Positions 1 through 9,310 of a stretch of 64,000 nt of DNA are shown here, one piece after another. Position numbers and translations under genes: made by a program. Source of the DNA: Bacteroidales bacterium (lineage in GTDB: Bacteria > Bacteroidota > Bacteroidia > Bacteroidales > UBA932); NCBI GenBank assembly GCA_016285175.1, contig JAEEQF010000002.1, forward strand, positions 1 through 64,000, read 5' to 3'. The stretch's first letter is position 1. Every line of letters begins with the position of its first letter. The notes under the pieces were generated by a model, which was not told the origin of the DNA, made no database searches, and saw only the letters and a program-made list of their open reading frames with translations.

Positions 1-358
1 CATCGACCTGGGCGAAGGCCCCGAGGACAAGATCAAAGTGTATATGCAGGCCGAGGAAGTGAAGAAGGGTATCGGCAAGGGCGGCGTGAACATCAAGCTG
101 GCCGGTATGCTGGTGGGCCGTGAGATAGAGGTCTGGAGGGAACTCCCGCAGAACGAGGAAGAGGAGGACGATGTGCTGCTGAGCGAATTCGCCGATGTCA
201 TCGATCCCTGGGTGATTGAGCGCCTGCAGGCCATCGGCTGCGACACCGCCCGCAGCGTCATGGCCCTTGCGCCCGCCGACATCGCTTCCCGGGCCGACCT
301 GGAAGACGAGACCGTGGACGAGGTGCTCCGCATCCTGCGCGAAGAATTTGAAGACTAA
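1..358 (+). CDS. nusA: Transcription termination/antitermination factor NusA (C-terminal part)
   Basis: Only the last ~118 codons are present; the reading frame enters from the left edge at base 2. NusA binds RNA polymerase and nascent RNA and controls pausing, termination and antitermination. What is visible is the end of the second KH domain (the stretch from GPEDKIKVY through GIGKGGVNIKLA, with the KH-like GKGG), an acidic linker (NEEEEDD), and a C-terminal helix-hairpin-helix-like tail rich in Asp and Glu. infB follows 27 bp downstream on the same strand, the classical nusA-infB order, which supports the call. The stop is TAA at 356-358. The start and N-terminal S1 domain lie outside the window. 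Confidence 0.9.
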   Translation, partial: IDLGEGPEDKIKVYMQAEEVKKGIGKGGVNIKLAGMLVGREIEVWRELPQNEEEEDDVLLSEFADVIDPWVIERLQAIGCDTARSVMALAPADIASRADLEDETVDEVLRILREEFED

Positions 359-385
359 TCATTAGAAAGAAAAAGGGGTTTATAT

Positions 386-3112
386 ATGGCAGAAATAAGA
401 TTATCGAAACTGATCAAACAATTCAACATCGGGCTGGACACCCTGGTGGACTTCCTGAATTCCAAGGGCGCCGGCATCGAAGACGCCAATCCGAACGTAA
501 AGGTATCGGACGAGTTCCTTCCGGAGCTTCACAAGAAGTTCGGGAAGGACCTGGAACTCAAGGAAGCCGCGGAGAAGGTGGACGTGAAGCTCACGGAGAT
601 TCTGGACAAGGCCGCCCGGAAGCCGGAGGCCGACGAGGACGAGTATGAGCCGGAGCGGGTAACCGTGATCAAGAGCAACAACCTGTCCCGCAAGCCCGTC
701 CCGGAACCCGAACCCGAGCCTGTGAAGGAACCGGAGCCGGAACCCGTCCCGGAACCCGAACCCGAGCCCGTGAAGGAGCCGGAAGCGGAGCCGGAAGCCG
801 CTCCCGCCGTTGAGGAAAAGGCCGATGCCCCTGCCGAGGCACCCGCCCCCGTCATCGAAAGCGAAGCGGAACCGGAACCGGAAACCGAGAAAGAACCCGA
901 AGTGGAGCCCGAACCTGAGGAGGAAGTATCCGCCCCGACCCCAGCGGAGAATCCTGCCGAAGCCGGCGCCCCGTTCAAGGTGCTTGGCAAGATCGACCTG
1001 TCCCAGTTCGACCCCAAGAAGAGCAAGAAACGCGAACGCATCAAGAGCAGCGGCTCCCAGAAGGTGGACGTGACCAAGGTGCAGGCGGAGAAGGCTCCCA
1101 AGAAGAATGCCGACAAGAAGGCCGGCGCCGCCCAGCAGCAGGGCAAGGGCCGCAAGAAAGGCGAGCGTTTCAAGCCCGCCATGACCGAGGCCGAGCAGGA
1201 GGAGATGCAGAAGGAAATCCAGAAGCAGGTGAAGGAAACCTACGCCAGGATGAACGAAAGCACCAAGAGCAACTTCGGCGCCAAGCACCGCAAGGAAAAG
1301 CGCGAGATTGCCGCCATCCGCAGCCAGGAGGAGATGGAAGCCGCCGCCGCGGAGAACAAGGTGCTCAAGGTCACGGAATTCGTAACGGTGAACGACCTGG
1401 CCACCCTCATGAACAATACGCCGGTGGTAAAGGTTATCGGCGCTTGCATGTCCCTGGGCATGATGGTGTCCATCAACCAGCGCCTGGATGCCGAAACCCT
1501 GGTCCTGGTGGCCGAGGAATTCGGCTATAAGGTGGAATTCGTCACGGCGGAACTCACGGAGGAAATCCAGCAGCAGGAACCCGACCGGGAAGAAGACCTG
1601 GTGGAGCGTCCTCCGGTAATCACCGTGATGGGCCATGTGGACCACGGTAAGACCTCCCTGCTGGACAACATCCGCAATTCCAATGTGATTGCCGGTGAGG
1701 CCGGTGGCATTACCCAGCATATCGGCGCATACAGCGTTACGCTGGACAGCGGCAGGCACATCACCTTCCTGGATACTCCGGGTCACGAGGCCTTCACCGC
1801 CATGCGTGCCCGCGGTGCCCAGATGACGGACCTGGCCATCATCATCGTAGCGGCCGATGACGCCGTGATGCCCCAGACCAAGGAAGCCATCGCCCACGCA
1901 CAGGCGGCCGGCGTTCCCATGGTCTTCGCCATCAACAAGATCGATAAGCCGGGTGCCAATCCCGATACCATCCGCCGCCAGCTCTCCGAAATGAACATCC
2001 TGGTGGAAGACTGGGGCGGCAAGTACCAGTGTCAGGAAATATCGGCCAAGAAGGGCATCAACGTAGACAAGCTCCTGGAGAAGGTGCTCTTTGAGACGGA
2101 CCTCCTGGAACTGAAGGCCAATCCCAACAAGATGGGAAGCGGCGCCGTGATTGAAAGCTCCCTGGACAAGGGCCGCGGTTATCTGGCCACGGTGCTGGTG
2201 CAGGACGGTACGGTGAATGTGGGTGACGTGATCATCTCCGGCAGTTTCTATGGACGCGTAAAGGCCATGTACAACGAGCGCGGACAGAAGGTGGAGAGCG
2301 CAGGGCCGTCCACCCCGGTTTCCCTGCTGGGTCTCAACGGTGCTCCCGCCGCGGGCGAGAAATTCAACATCATGGCCGACGAAAGGGAGGCCAAATCCAT
2401 CGCCCAGCGCCGTGAGCAGCTCATCCGCATCCAGGGCATCAAGACGCAGAAGCACCTTACCCTGGAAGAGATCGGCCGCCGCATAGCCATCGGCAACTTC
2501 AAGGAACTGAACGTGATTGTGAAGGGCGACGTGGACGGCTCCGTGGAAGCCCTGTCGGATTCCCTCATCAAGCTTTCCACCGAGGAAGTGCGCGTGAACG
2601 TGATCCACAAGGCCGTGGGCGCCATCTCCGAGAGCGACGTCCTGCTGGCCGAGGCCTCCGACGCCGTGATCATCGGCTTCCAGGTACGTCCTTCCGTCGA
2701 AGCCCGCCGCAGTGCGGAGAAGGAAGGCATCGAAATCCGCCTGTACTCCGTGATCTACGACTGCATCAACGAGGTGAAGGAAGGTATCGAGGGTATGCTG
2801 GAACCGGAGAAGAAGGAAGAGGTTACCGCCACCGCCGAGGTGAAACAGACCTTCAAGATCTCCAAGGTGGGTACCATCGCGGGCTGCCTGGTGAAGGAAG
2901 GAAAGCTGGTGAACAAGGCCGATGTCCGCCTCATCCGCGACGGCATCGTGGTGTACACGGGCTCCCTCTCCTCCCTGCAGCGCGGCAAGGACAACGCCAA
3001 GGAAGTGCCTGCGGGCATGGAATGCGGCTGCGGTCTGGACAAGTACAACGATATCCATCCCGGAGACGTTATCGAGGCGTTCCAGATTACGGAAATCAAG
3101 CGGAGTCTATAA
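386..3112 (+). CDS. infB: Translation initiation factor IF-2
   Basis: A 908-residue GTPase that places initiator tRNA on the 30S subunit and promotes 50S joining. Seen in order: an N-terminal IF2_N module (about 1-55), a long Pro-Glu-rich acidic linker (about 95-190), a Lys-rich segment (190-330), a second IF2_N-like module (about 330-390), then the G domain with G1 GHVDHGKT at 416-423, G3 DTPGH at 463-467 and G4 NKID at 517-520, followed by the beta-barrel and C-terminal tRNA-binding domains. Length is normal for the phylum. No Shine-Dalgarno site precedes the ATG, as usual here. It is probably cotranscribed with nusA. The 3' end overlaps the convergent wbqC-like gene by 6 bp: the final Leu codon CTA is that gene's TAG read on the other strand. 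Confidence 0.97.
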   Translation: MAEIRLSKLIKQFNIGLDTLVDFLNSKGAGIEDANPNVKVSDEFLPELHKKFGKDLELKEAAEKVDVKLTEILDKAARKPEADEDEYEPERVTVIKSNNLSRKPVPEPEPEPVKEPEPEPVPEPEPEPVKEPEAEPEAAPAVEEKADAPAEAPAPVIESEAEPEPETEKEPEVEPEPEEEVSAPTPAENPAEAGAPFKVLGKIDLSQFDPKKSKKRERIKSSGSQKVDVTKVQAEKAPKKNADKKAGAAQQQGKGRKKGERFKPAMTEAEQEEMQKEIQKQVKETYARMNESTKSNFGAKHRKEKREIAAIRSQEEMEAAAAENKVLKVTEFVTVNDLATLMNNTPVVKVIGACMSLGMMVSINQRLDAETLVLVAEEFGYKVEFVTAELTEEIQQQEPDREEDLVERPPVITVMGHVDHGKTSLLDNIRNSNVIAGEAGGITQHIGAYSVTLDSGRHITFLDTPGHEAFTAMRARGAQMTDLAIIIVAADDAVMPQTKEAIAHAQAAGVPMVFAINKIDKPGANPDTIRRQLSEMNILVEDWGGKYQCQEISAKKGINVDKLLEKVLFETDLLELKANPNKMGSGAVIESSLDKGRGYLATVLVQDGTVNVGDVIISGSFYGRVKAMYNERGQKVESAGPSTPVSLLGLNGAPAAGEKFNIMADEREAKSIAQRREQLIRIQGIKTQKHLTLEEIGRRIAIGNFKELNVIVKGDVDGSVEALSDSLIKLSTEEVRVNVIHKAVGAISESDVLLAEASDAVIIGFQVRPSVEARRSAEKEGIEIRLYSVIYDCINEVKEGIEGMLEPEKKEEVTATAEVKQTFKISKVGTIAGCLVKEGKLVNKADVRLIRDGIVVYTGSLSSLQRGKDNAKEVPAGMECGCGLDKYNDIHPGDVIEAFQITEIKRSL

Positions 3113-3754
3113 GGACTTCAACCACAGTATGCTGTCTGGACCTTCATTGAAAAGGAGGTCCAGACAGCTTAGTTTTGGGGTGAAGCCGCCCAGGCGGTCG
3201 CGGAAAACCTGATAATAGGGTTTGTCCAGGCCCAGGCCGGAAAGGATGTTGTCCGGGCGTTTGGGGTGGAGGATGAAGCGATAGTCATCGGCCTCCCGGG
3301 CGTCCGGAGCCGCGAAATCTTCAGTAGGTACCAGTTCGCAGGCTATGCCGGTCTTTTCCAGGCACCAGCGGGTGAGGGAGAGGTTCAGTTCCCACAGTCT
3401 TTCCGGCTGCGCTTCCAGAAGCTGGAACAAGGGATCCCTGTAGTATTCATAGTAGGCGGCCGTCTCGTAAGCCGTATCCAGGGCCCGTTCCGTGCGCAGG
3501 ATCCAGGGGGTGGAATAGTCTACCCGTATGTCCCTTATGGCCTGGGAGTCCCCGTGTACTACCGGCACCTGCAGCATCTGGGGGCCGTCGCCGGCCAGGA
3601 TGTAGCAGCGGTTGCGGTAACTTTGCTTCTGGTAGTTCTCACAGGCCTCCAGCTGGACCACAGACGGTAAAACCCTGTCGGCGGACAGGGTCATATCGCG
3701 TGCCGCCAGGGCCAGCCAGCTCACAGGCGGAAAGTATGCGGTGGTAAGGAGCAC
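3107..3754 (-). CDS. WbqC-like family protein
   Basis: A 215-residue protein resembling the WbqC-like family, found near O-antigen and lipid A genes and widespread in Bacteroidota; its biochemical function is not established. Visible family features are the N-terminal strand ending in TAYFPPVSW, the [14 protein letters not shown] segment, and the conserved stretch around [21 protein letters not shown]. The start is a GTG at 3752-3754, directly abutting the TAA of lpxA with no spacer, so it is very likely translationally coupled to the lpx operon. Its 3' end overlaps infB by 6 bp. A role in envelope polysaccharide or lipid A metabolism is inferred from position only. Confidence 0.75.
   Translation of the reverse strand: MLLTTAYFPPVSWLALAARDMTLSADRVLPSVVQLEACENYQKQSYRNRCYILAGDGPQMLQVPVVHGDSQAIRDIRVDYSTPWILRTERALDTAYETAAYYEYYRDPLFQLLEAQPERLWELNLSLTRWCLEKTGIACELVPTEDFAAPDAREADDYRFILHPKRPDNILSGLGLDKPYYQVFRDRLGGFTPKLSCLDLLFNEGPDSILWLKSL
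3131..3168. terminator. Inverted repeat at the infB / wbqC convergent junction
   Basis: Perfect 13-bp arms at 3131-3143 and 3156-3168 with a 12-nt loop, lying within the last codons of the minus-strand wbqC-like gene and just after infB. On the plus strand it is followed by TTAGTTTT rather than a clean T run. It is a plausible terminator for infB; it is unproven because it sits in coding sequence. Confidence 0.45.
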
Positions 3755-4546
3755 TTACTGGCGCGGCTTGGGAATGATGCCGCGTTTGGAGCCCCGGATG
3801 AATTCCAGGATGGTGTCCCGGTGCACTGAGGCAGGGAAATGTTCCTGGATGTACTCCACCGCCTGGCTCACGTTCATGCCCTGGAAATAGAGGGCGTCGT
3901 AGATGGCCTTGATTTCGTCCACGTCTTTCTCGGTGAAACCGCGGCGCAGCAGGCCCACGCGGTTCACGCCTTCGAAGGAAACGGGATCCCGGCCGGCCAT
4001 GGCGTACGGGGGGATGTCTTTGCCCGTCTTGCTGTAGGCGGCCATAAAGGAATGGGTGCCCAGGCGGGTGAACTGGTGGCAGCCGCAGTTGCCGGCCAGG
4101 ATGGCCCAGTCGTGCACGTCCGTTTCTCCGGCCAAACCTGTGTAGCTGACCAGGATGCAGTGCCTGCCGATCTGGCAGTCGTGGGCGATGTGCACGTACG
4201 ACATCACCAGGGTGTCGTCTCCCACACGGGTGACGCCCTTGCCGCTGGCCTTGGTGCCCCGGTTGATGGTGGCGCATTCGCGGATGTTCACGCGGTCGCC
4301 GATCTCCACCCAGGATTCCTCTCCTTCAAACTTGAGGTCCTGCGGGATGGCGCCCACTACGGCACCCGGAAAGACGCAGCAATCCTTTCCCATTCTAACG
4401 TGGTTGAAAATGGTGGCATTGTTCAGGATGCGGCAACCGTCGCCGATTTCCACATGGGCGTCGATGAAGGCGAACGGCCCCACCTCGACATTGTCTCCCA
4501 ACTTGGCTTCCGGGCTCACACAGGCCATCGGATGGATTTTGTTCAT
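3755..4546 (-). CDS. lpxA: Acyl-ACP--UDP-N-acetylglucosamine O-acyltransferase LpxA
   Basis: First committed acylation of lipid A synthesis: transfer of a 3-hydroxyacyl chain from ACP to O-3 of UDP-GlcNAc in the cytoplasm. The 263-residue product is a left-handed beta-helix of hexapeptide repeats (for example IGDGCRILNNATIF) over about residues 1-190, with the catalytic histidine in SYVHIAHDCQIG and a C-terminal helical domain ending in IIPKPRQ. Length matches the family (about 255-265). It lies 12 bp after lpxC and abuts the wbqC-like gene, so it belongs to the lpxD-lpxC-lpxA run. Confidence 0.95.
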   Translation of the reverse strand: MNKIHPMACVSPEAKLGDNVEVGPFAFIDAHVEIGDGCRILNNATIFNHVRMGKDCCVFPGAVVGAIPQDLKFEGEESWVEIGDRVNIRECATINRGTKASGKGVTRVGDDTLVMSYVHIAHDCQIGRHCILVSYTGLAGETDVHDWAILAGNCGCHQFTRLGTHSFMAAYSKTGKDIPPYAMAGRDPVSFEGVNRVGLLRRGFTEKDVDEIKAIYDALYFQGMNVSQAVEYIQEHFPASVHRDTILEFIRGSKRGIIPKPRQ

Positions 4547-4558
4547 AACGTTCTCTTA

Positions 4559-5467
4559 TTATAGCAGGGCCCTCAGGGCCTTGGCAGCCTTGGTGTTAAT
4601 GGAATGTCCGGGTTTGTAGGCGGTGATGCGGGCGTTAAGGTAGCCGCCGGCAAGACGGAGATCTCCCAGCAGGTCCAGCATCTTGTGCCGGCCGCATTCG
4701 TCCGGGAAATGCAGTTCCAGGTTGTTCAGATAGCCTTCCGCCGTGGGGCGTACGCCGGGCAGGTTGAACAGGTTCTGGAGGCTGCTCAACTGCTCCTCGC
4801 TCACCGGATTCTCCACGATTACGATGGCGTTGTCCACGTCTCCGCCTTTGATGAGGTTGTTGCGGAACAGGTATTCAATCTCGTGGAAGAAAACGAAGGT
4901 GCGGCACACTCCAATCTCCTTGGCATAGTCTGTCTGGAGGTCCCAATGGGCGCTCTGGATGCCCAGGATCTTGGAATTGAAGTCCACGGTAATATCGGCC
5001 GACGGGGAAGCGGCGGGTTCGATGCGCACCCAGGAGCCTTTCTTGTCGTCCCGGATTTCCAGCGACTGGGGGATGTCTATGTACTTCCGGGGCTCTCCCT
5101 GGTCCTGCAGGCCATCCTTCATGATGGCTTCCACATACGGCCTGGCGCTGCCGTCCAGGATGGGCACCTCTATATTGTCCATCTCCACCAGGGCATTGTC
5201 TATGCCCAGTCCGGTAAAGGCCGACATCAGGTGCTCGATGGTAACTACCACGGCCTCATTGTGGGAAATGGTGGTGCTGCGGGCGGTGTTGGAGACATTG
5301 TCTGCCACGGCCTCGATCTCCGGCTTGGAGCGCAGGTCCGTACGGCGGAAGACAATGCCGGTATTGGCCGCTGCGGGCAATAGCTTCATATGGGCATAAG
5401 TGCCTGTGTGAAGCCCTTTTCCCTGAAAATAATATATCTTTTTGAGGGTATGCTGATTACTTTGCAT
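4559..5467 (-). CDS. lpxC: UDP-3-O-acyl-N-acetylglucosamine deacetylase LpxC (not fused to FabZ)
   Basis: Zinc deacetylase that commits UDP-GlcNAc derivatives to lipid A. The 302 residues contain the expected ligands: His79 in TIEHLMSAF, His261 and Asp265 in GRHKMLDLLGD, and the catalytic His288 in KPGHSINTK. The protein stops just after this core. In many Bacteroidota, including Bacteroides and Porphyromonas, LpxC continues into a FabZ dehydratase domain (about 460 residues in total); here lpxA follows 12 bp after the stop, so no room exists for FabZ and it must be encoded elsewhere. A TAnnTTTG promoter box lies about 26 bp upstream of the ATG, so lpxC may have its own promoter besides read-through from lpxD. 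Confidence 0.94.
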   Translation of the reverse strand: MQSNQHTLKKIYYFQGKGLHTGTYAHMKLLPAAANTGIVFRRTDLRSKPEIEAVADNVSNTARSTTISHNEAVVVTIEHLMSAFTGLGIDNALVEMDNIEVPILDGSARPYVEAIMKDGLQDQGEPRKYIDIPQSLEIRDDKKGSWVRIEPAASPSADITVDFNSKILGIQSAHWDLQTDYAKEIGVCRTFVFFHEIEYLFRNNLIKGGDVDNAIVIVENPVSEEQLSSLQNLFNLPGVRPTAEGYLNNLELHFPDECGRHKMLDLLGDLRLAGGYLNARITAYKPGHSINTKAAKALRALL

Positions 5468-5492
5468 CCTTATCTAGCTAACTAAAAGTCTG

Positions 5493-5500
5493 CAAAGTTA
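5493..5500 (-). promoter_or_regulatory. Candidate promoter -7 box of lpxC
   Basis: Reads TAACTTTG on the minus strand, an exact match to the Bacteroidota -7 consensus TAnnTTTG. It lies in the 62-bp gap between lpxD and lpxC. No clear -33 TTTG is seen at the expected distance. Confidence 0.5.
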
Positions 5501-5529
5501 ATCAAAATATGTGTGATTCCCAAAAGGGG

Positions 5530-6522
5530 CTATTCCGTGCCGGATTCTTTGAATTTGGCGTAGGCCCTCAGGTAAACGCTGCGGGAGATGGCGGGGGTAC
5601 CAAAGAGGTATTCGCCCTCTTCCTTCACATTGCCGATGAGGCCGCTCTTGGCCAGGATGGTGGTATGGTCGGCAACCTTGAGGTGCCCCACGATGCCCAC
5701 CTGGCCGGCCAGGAGGCAGTGCTTTCCAATTTGGGTGGAACCGGCGATGCCGCACTGCGCGGCCATGGCGGTATGGTCCCCGATAATCACGTTGTGCGCA
5801 ATCTGGCACAGGTTGTCGATGCGGACGCCGTTGCCGATGATGGTGGATTCCATCTGGGCGCGGTCTACGGTGGTATTGGCGCCGATTTCTACGTCGTTGC
5901 CGATGATCACGTTCCCCAGGTGCTCGATCTTTTCCCAGCTGCCGTCCGGGCGCGGCGCATTGCCGAAACCGTCCGAGCCGATGATGCATCCGGCGTGCAG
6001 GATCACATTGTCGCCGATCACCATGCCCGGATAGATGTGCACGCCGGGGTAGATGAGGCAGTTCTTGCCGATGACGGTATCCTCGCCGATGGTAACGTGT
6101 TCGCGGATTACCGTGTTGTCGCCGATGCGGACGCGCCGGCCCACATAGGAGAAGGCCCCCAGGTACACATTCTTGCCGAATTTGCTGGAGAAAGGATACC
6201 AGCGGGCCAGCAGGCTGCGGTGCCTTCCGGCCTTCTTTTTCTGGCTGGACACGTATTTGAGCAAATCCGCGATGGCCGAGTAGGCGTTCTCTACCCGCAC
6301 CAGGGTGGGTGTCACCGGTTCCTTGGGCTGGAAGTCTTTGTTCACCAGCATGATGGAGGCTTTGCTGGAGTAAACGTACTGCTCGTACTTGGGATTGGCG
6401 AAGAAGCTCAGGGAGCCGGGTTTTCCATGCTCGATCTTGGCGAATTTGGTTGCAACGGCATCCGGGTCACCATCTACGGTTCCCTTGAGCAGCTGCGCTA
6501 AAAACTTGGCACTCAGTTCCAT
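5530..6522 (-). CDS. lpxD: UDP-3-O-(3-hydroxyacyl)glucosamine N-acyltransferase LpxD
   Basis: Adds the second 3-hydroxyacyl chain in lipid A synthesis. An N-terminal nucleotide-binding domain (about 1-100, starting [12 protein letters not shown]) is followed by a hexapeptide left-handed helix (about 115-290) and a C-terminal helix. The catalytic histidine is in the conserved [10 protein letters not shown] segment. I chose the ATG at 6520-6522 (330 residues). An in-frame ATG two codons upstream (6526-6528) lies inside a dispersed 26-bp repeat and would only add Met-Thr. Order lpxD-lpxC-lpxA is the usual one in this phylum. Confidence 0.94.
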   Translation of the reverse strand: MELSAKFLAQLLKGTVDGDPDAVATKFAKIEHGKPGSLSFFANPKYEQYVYSSKASIMLVNKDFQPKEPVTPTLVRVENAYSAIADLLKYVSSQKKKAGRHRSLLARWYPFSSKFGKNVYLGAFSYVGRRVRIGDNTVIREHVTIGEDTVIGKNCLIYPGVHIYPGMVIGDNVILHAGCIIGSDGFGNAPRPDGSWEKIEHLGNVIIGNDVEIGANTTVDRAQMESTIIGNGVRIDNLCQIAHNVIIGDHTAMAAQCGIAGSTQIGKHCLLAGQVGIVGHLKVADHTTILAKSGLIGNVKEEGEYLFGTPAISRSVYLRAYAKFKESGTE

Positions 6523-6523
6523 T

Positions 6524-6549
6524 GTCATTCTGAACGAAGTGAAGAATCT
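6524..6549. repeat. Dispersed 26-bp repeat, copy 1, abutting the lpxD start
   Basis: Matches the copy at 56039-56064 at 24 of 26 positions. It starts GTCATTCTGA and ends GAAGAATCT, with short ATTCT/AGAAT ends that can pair. It ends two bases from the chosen lpxD ATG. Similar short sequences occur between genes in many unrelated genomes; the function is unknown to me. Confidence 0.75.
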
Positions 6550-6567
6550 GAAGAATCTGAAGAATCC
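6541..6567. repeat. Three tandem copies of a 9-bp unit
   Basis: GAAGAATCT, GAAGAATCT, GAAGAATCC, extending the end of the dispersed repeat into the gpmI-lpxD gap. It looks like slippage growth of the repeat's last nine bases. Confidence 0.8.
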
Positions 6568-6572
6568 GGAAC

Positions 6573-8093
6573 CTAGATCAGCGGCTGGGCCGTCATGGCG
6601 GCGGGCTGCGGGATGCCCATCAGCTTGAGGATGGTGGGAGCCACGTTGCAGAGGGCTCCGTCCTTTACGGTCTTCACGGCATCTCCGGCGTTAATGACAA
6701 CAAACTGGACGGTGTTCAGGGAGTGGGCGGTGTTGGGGGTGCCGTCCGGATTCACTTCATAATCGGCATTTCCATGGTCGGCGGTGAGGAGCACCACATA
6801 GTCATGGGCGATGGCCTCTTCCACCACGCGGCCCACCAGCTTGTCGATGCAGGCCACGGTCTGGGTGACGGCGGTATATACGCCGGTATGGCCCACCATG
6901 TCTCCGTTGGCGAAGTTGAGGATAATCATGTCCTGCTTCTCGGAGCGGATCTGGTCGATGAGTTTTTCGGCCACTTCCGGGGCGCTCATCTGCGGCAGCA
7001 GGTCGTAGGTGGGCACCTTGGGGCTGTTCACCAGGATGCGGTCTTCGTTCTCGAACACGGTCTCGCGGCCGCCGTTGAAGAAGAAGGTCACATGGGCGTA
7101 TTTCTCCGTTTCTGCAATACGCAGCTGATGCTTTCCGGCCTTGGAGACGGTCTCTCCCAGGGTGTCCTGCACCAGTTCCTTGTCAAAGAGGATATGTACG
7201 CCGGTGAAGGAGGCGTCGTAGGGGGTAAGGCAGCAGTAGTACAGCGGGAGGGTGTGCATCCCTTCCTCCGGCATGTCCTTCTGGGTGAGGGCGGCGGTGA
7301 GCTCGCGGGCCCTGTCGTTGCGGAAGTTGTAGAAGATTACGGCGTCGCCTTCCTCAATGGTTGCAACGGGCTTTCCGTTTTCCGTAACCACGATGGGCTT
7401 GATGAATTCGTCCGTAACGTCGGCGTCATAACTGGCCTGGATGCCCTCCTGGGCCGATGCGAACGCGGCGCCCTTGCCTTCCACCAGGAGGTCGTAGGCT
7501 TCCTTCACGCGGTTCCAGCGCTTGTCGCGGTCCATGGCATAGAAGCGGCCGCAGACAGAGGCCACCTTGCCGGTGGTTTCGGCCATCTTCTCTTCCAGCT
7601 CCCTCACGAAACCCAGGCCGCTGCGGGGATCCGTATCGCGGCCGTCCATGAAGGCGTGCACGTATACTTTGTCCAGGCCTTCTTCCTTGGCCACACGCAG
7701 GAACTCGTACACGTGATCCAGGCTGCTGTGCACGCCGCCATGGGAGGTGAGGCCCATCAGGTGCAGCTTCTTGCCGCTGGTCTTCACATACTCATAAGCG
7801 GCCTTTATCTCTTTGTTTTCCAGGAGTTTGTGCTCCCGGCAGGCGATATTGATCTTCACCAGGTCCTGATATACCACACGACCGGCACCCAGGTTCATGT
7901 GACCCACCTCGGAGTTGCCCATCTGGCCGTCCGGCAGGCCCACGTATTCGCCGCAAGCCTGCAGATGGCCGTAGGGATATTTGGCCCGGAGGGCGTCAAT
8001 GTTGGGAGTGCCCTGTGCCCAGATGGCATTGGAATAGTCGTGGCGGCCTTCACCCCAGCCGTCCAGGATCATGAGAAGTACTTTGCGATTCAT
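6573..8093 (-). CDS. gpmI: 2,3-bisphosphoglycerate-independent phosphoglycerate mutase
   Basis: Interconverts 3- and 2-phosphoglycerate in glycolysis using two Mn ions and a phosphoserine. The 506 residues match the family in length and motifs: metal ligand Asp11 in ILDGWG, the catalytic Ser61 in [16 protein letters not shown], the [11 protein letters not shown] segment, and the C-terminal [12 protein letters not shown] metal-binding motif. It is separated from tilS by 41 bp holding a promoter box, and from lpxD by about 50 bp holding the repeat, so it is probably its own transcription unit that may read into lpxD. Confidence 0.96.
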   Translation of the reverse strand: MNRKVLLMILDGWGEGRHDYSNAIWAQGTPNIDALRAKYPYGHLQACGEYVGLPDGQMGNSEVGHMNLGAGRVVYQDLVKINIACREHKLLENKEIKAAYEYVKTSGKKLHLMGLTSHGGVHSSLDHVYEFLRVAKEEGLDKVYVHAFMDGRDTDPRSGLGFVRELEEKMAETTGKVASVCGRFYAMDRDKRWNRVKEAYDLLVEGKGAAFASAQEGIQASYDADVTDEFIKPIVVTENGKPVATIEEGDAVIFYNFRNDRARELTAALTQKDMPEEGMHTLPLYYCCLTPYDASFTGVHILFDKELVQDTLGETVSKAGKHQLRIAETEKYAHVTFFFNGGRETVFENEDRILVNSPKVPTYDLLPQMSAPEVAEKLIDQIRSEKQDMIILNFANGDMVGHTGVYTAVTQTVACIDKLVGRVVEEAIAHDYVVLLTADHGNADYEVNPDGTPNTAHSLNTVQFVVINAGDAVKTVKDGALCNVAPTILKLMGIPQPAAMTAQPLI

Positions 8094-8129
8094 ATTGTTA
8101 ACTATTTATATATCTTTTTTTATATCCTA

Positions 8130-8137
8130 CAAATTTA
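8130..8137 (-). promoter_or_regulatory. Candidate promoter -7 box of gpmI
   Basis: TAAATTTG on the minus strand, an exact TAnnTTTG match, about 37 bp before the gpmI ATG and overlapping the tilS stop codon. No clear -33 box. Confidence 0.5.
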
Positions 8138-9307
8138 ATCATTTTTCGCGGATATGCGAATGATGCGGCGGGTGGTTTTTGTAACGCGTACGGAATGGTC
8201 TATGCAGCAGCCGGCAACGGCCAGGACGTGATGCGGGTCCCGGGCGCTTTTGAACAGCACCACGAAAGGTTTCTCATCGGCCGGGATGTGATGGTCCGTG
8301 AACCAGTCCTGCATTTTCTTCCTGCCCGGTGCGCCCAGCGGACGGATCCAGTCGCCGCTTTCCCATCGGCCTTCCACCAGCTCCCCAGCCTTGTCGGCAT
8401 CCAGGATGAGCATCCCTTCCGGCTGCTTCACCTCCTTGCTTCCGTCCCACTCTTCTTCTATGGCCTCCCAGCCCGGCTGGACTTGGTCCATCCCTTTTTT
8501 GGACCTGGTCCACCCGCAATTTGGACCTGGTCCACTTTTTCCTCCTGGACCAAGTCCACCACTTTTGCCTTCTAGGGCTCTCGGGGGCACACTTGCTGGA
8601 CCTGGTCCACCCCCTGAAATGGGACTAAGTCCAGAACTGGCCTGGACTTGGTCCAAAAGGGGAGAGATTTCGGATTCAAACCTCTCCATGTCCCGGTTGA
8701 GGGTTTCTACGAAGCGGGGATTGATTTCCCGGAACACAGGAAACACCAGATTGCGGATCTTGTTCCGTTTGTAGTTTGTGGAGGCGTTGGTGCTGTCTTC
8801 CCGCCAGCTTAGCCCCTGCTCTTTGGCATAGGCTTCTATTTCTGCGCGGGTCATGCCCAGCAGCGGGCGCAGCAGGGGAATGTCCCCAAATTCCGGGTCC
8901 GGGATAAAGCCTTCGGCCTTCATGCCCAGGATGCCGCGAATGCCGGTTCCGCGTAACAAATTGAGCAGCAGCGTTTCCGCATTGTCGTTGGCATTGTGGG
9001 CCACCGCCACGCCGGCGTATCCGAATTCCCAGCAGAGTTCTCCGAACCAGTGGTAACGGAGCCGCCGGGCCGCCATTTCCACACTGATTCCCTGGGCCGA
9101 TGCATACGCCTCCGTATCGAATCGTTTTACATGGATGGGAACATCCAGGGACCGGGCCAGCGAGCGGACGAAAGCCTCATCGGCATCGCTTTCCTCTCCC
9201 CGCAGCCCGAAGTTGCAGTGAGCGATTGCGAAAGGCCCGCCTTCCAGACGGACCTTCCGGGTGAGGCATACCGAATCGATGCCTCCGCTTACTGCCAGGA
9301 GCAACAT
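8135..9307 (-). CDS. tilS: tRNA(Ile)-lysidine synthetase TilS with a repeat-filled linker
   Basis: Attaches lysine to C34 of the tRNA-Ile that reads AUA codons, using ATP; normally essential. The PP-loop motif SGGIDS is at residues 7-12, followed by the N-type ATP pyrophosphatase domain (to about 215). A C-terminal TilS domain is recognisable from about residue 280 (WIRPLGAPGRKKMQDWFTD). Between them, residues about 218-277 are Gly/Pro/Ser-rich and are encoded by seven near-identical 13-bp palindromes; there is no recognisable helical substrate-binding domain there, and 390 residues is short for the family. The ATG at 9305-9307 leaves almost no residues before the PP loop; an upstream non-ATG start inside the DUF3078 gene cannot be excluded. 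Only 3 bp separate it from that gene, so it is the last gene of the proS operon. Confidence 0.88.
   Translation of the reverse strand: MLLLAVSGGIDSVCLTRKVRLEGGPFAIAHCNFGLRGEESDADEAFVRSLARSLDVPIHVKRFDTEAYASAQGISVEMAARRLRYHWFGELCWEFGYAGVAVAHNANDNAETLLLNLLRGTGIRGILGMKAEGFIPDPEFGDIPLLRPLLGMTRAEIEAYAKEQGLSWREDSTNASTNYKRNKIRNLVFPVFREINPRFVETLNRDMERFESEISPLLDQVQASSGLSPISGGGPGPASVPPRALEGKSGGLGPGGKSGPGPNCGWTRSKKGMDQVQPGWEAIEEEWDGSKEVKQPEGMLILDADKAGELVEGRWESGDWIRPLGAPGRKKMQDWFTDHHIPADEKPFVVLFKSARDPHHVLAVAGCCIDHSVRVTKTTRRIIRISAKND
8478..8655. repeat. Array of seven 13-bp palindromes inside tilS
   Basis: Copies of TGGACYWRGTCCA (Y=C/T, W=A/T, R=A/G) at 8478, 8500, 8522, 8546, 8597, 8621 and 8643, each 13 bp. 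The copy at 8621 has G as its first base. Start-to-start steps are 22, 22, 24, 51, 24 and 22 bp. The palindromes are conserved while the 9-11 bp between them differ, so this is not a simple tandem duplication. The whole array stays open in the tilS frame. I found no other copy in the window by eye. Confidence 0.9.
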
Positions 9308-9310
9308 TTC

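Noticed and set aside
401..3058. 885-codon open frame opposite infB
   Set aside because: Antisense shadow of a high-GC gene with strong codon bias; composition (His/Leu/Gly-rich) is unlike a real protein and infB is certain.
8478..8655. CRISPR array in tilS
   Set aside because: Repeats are only 13 bp and spacers 9-11 bp, with no cas genes; too short for CRISPR.
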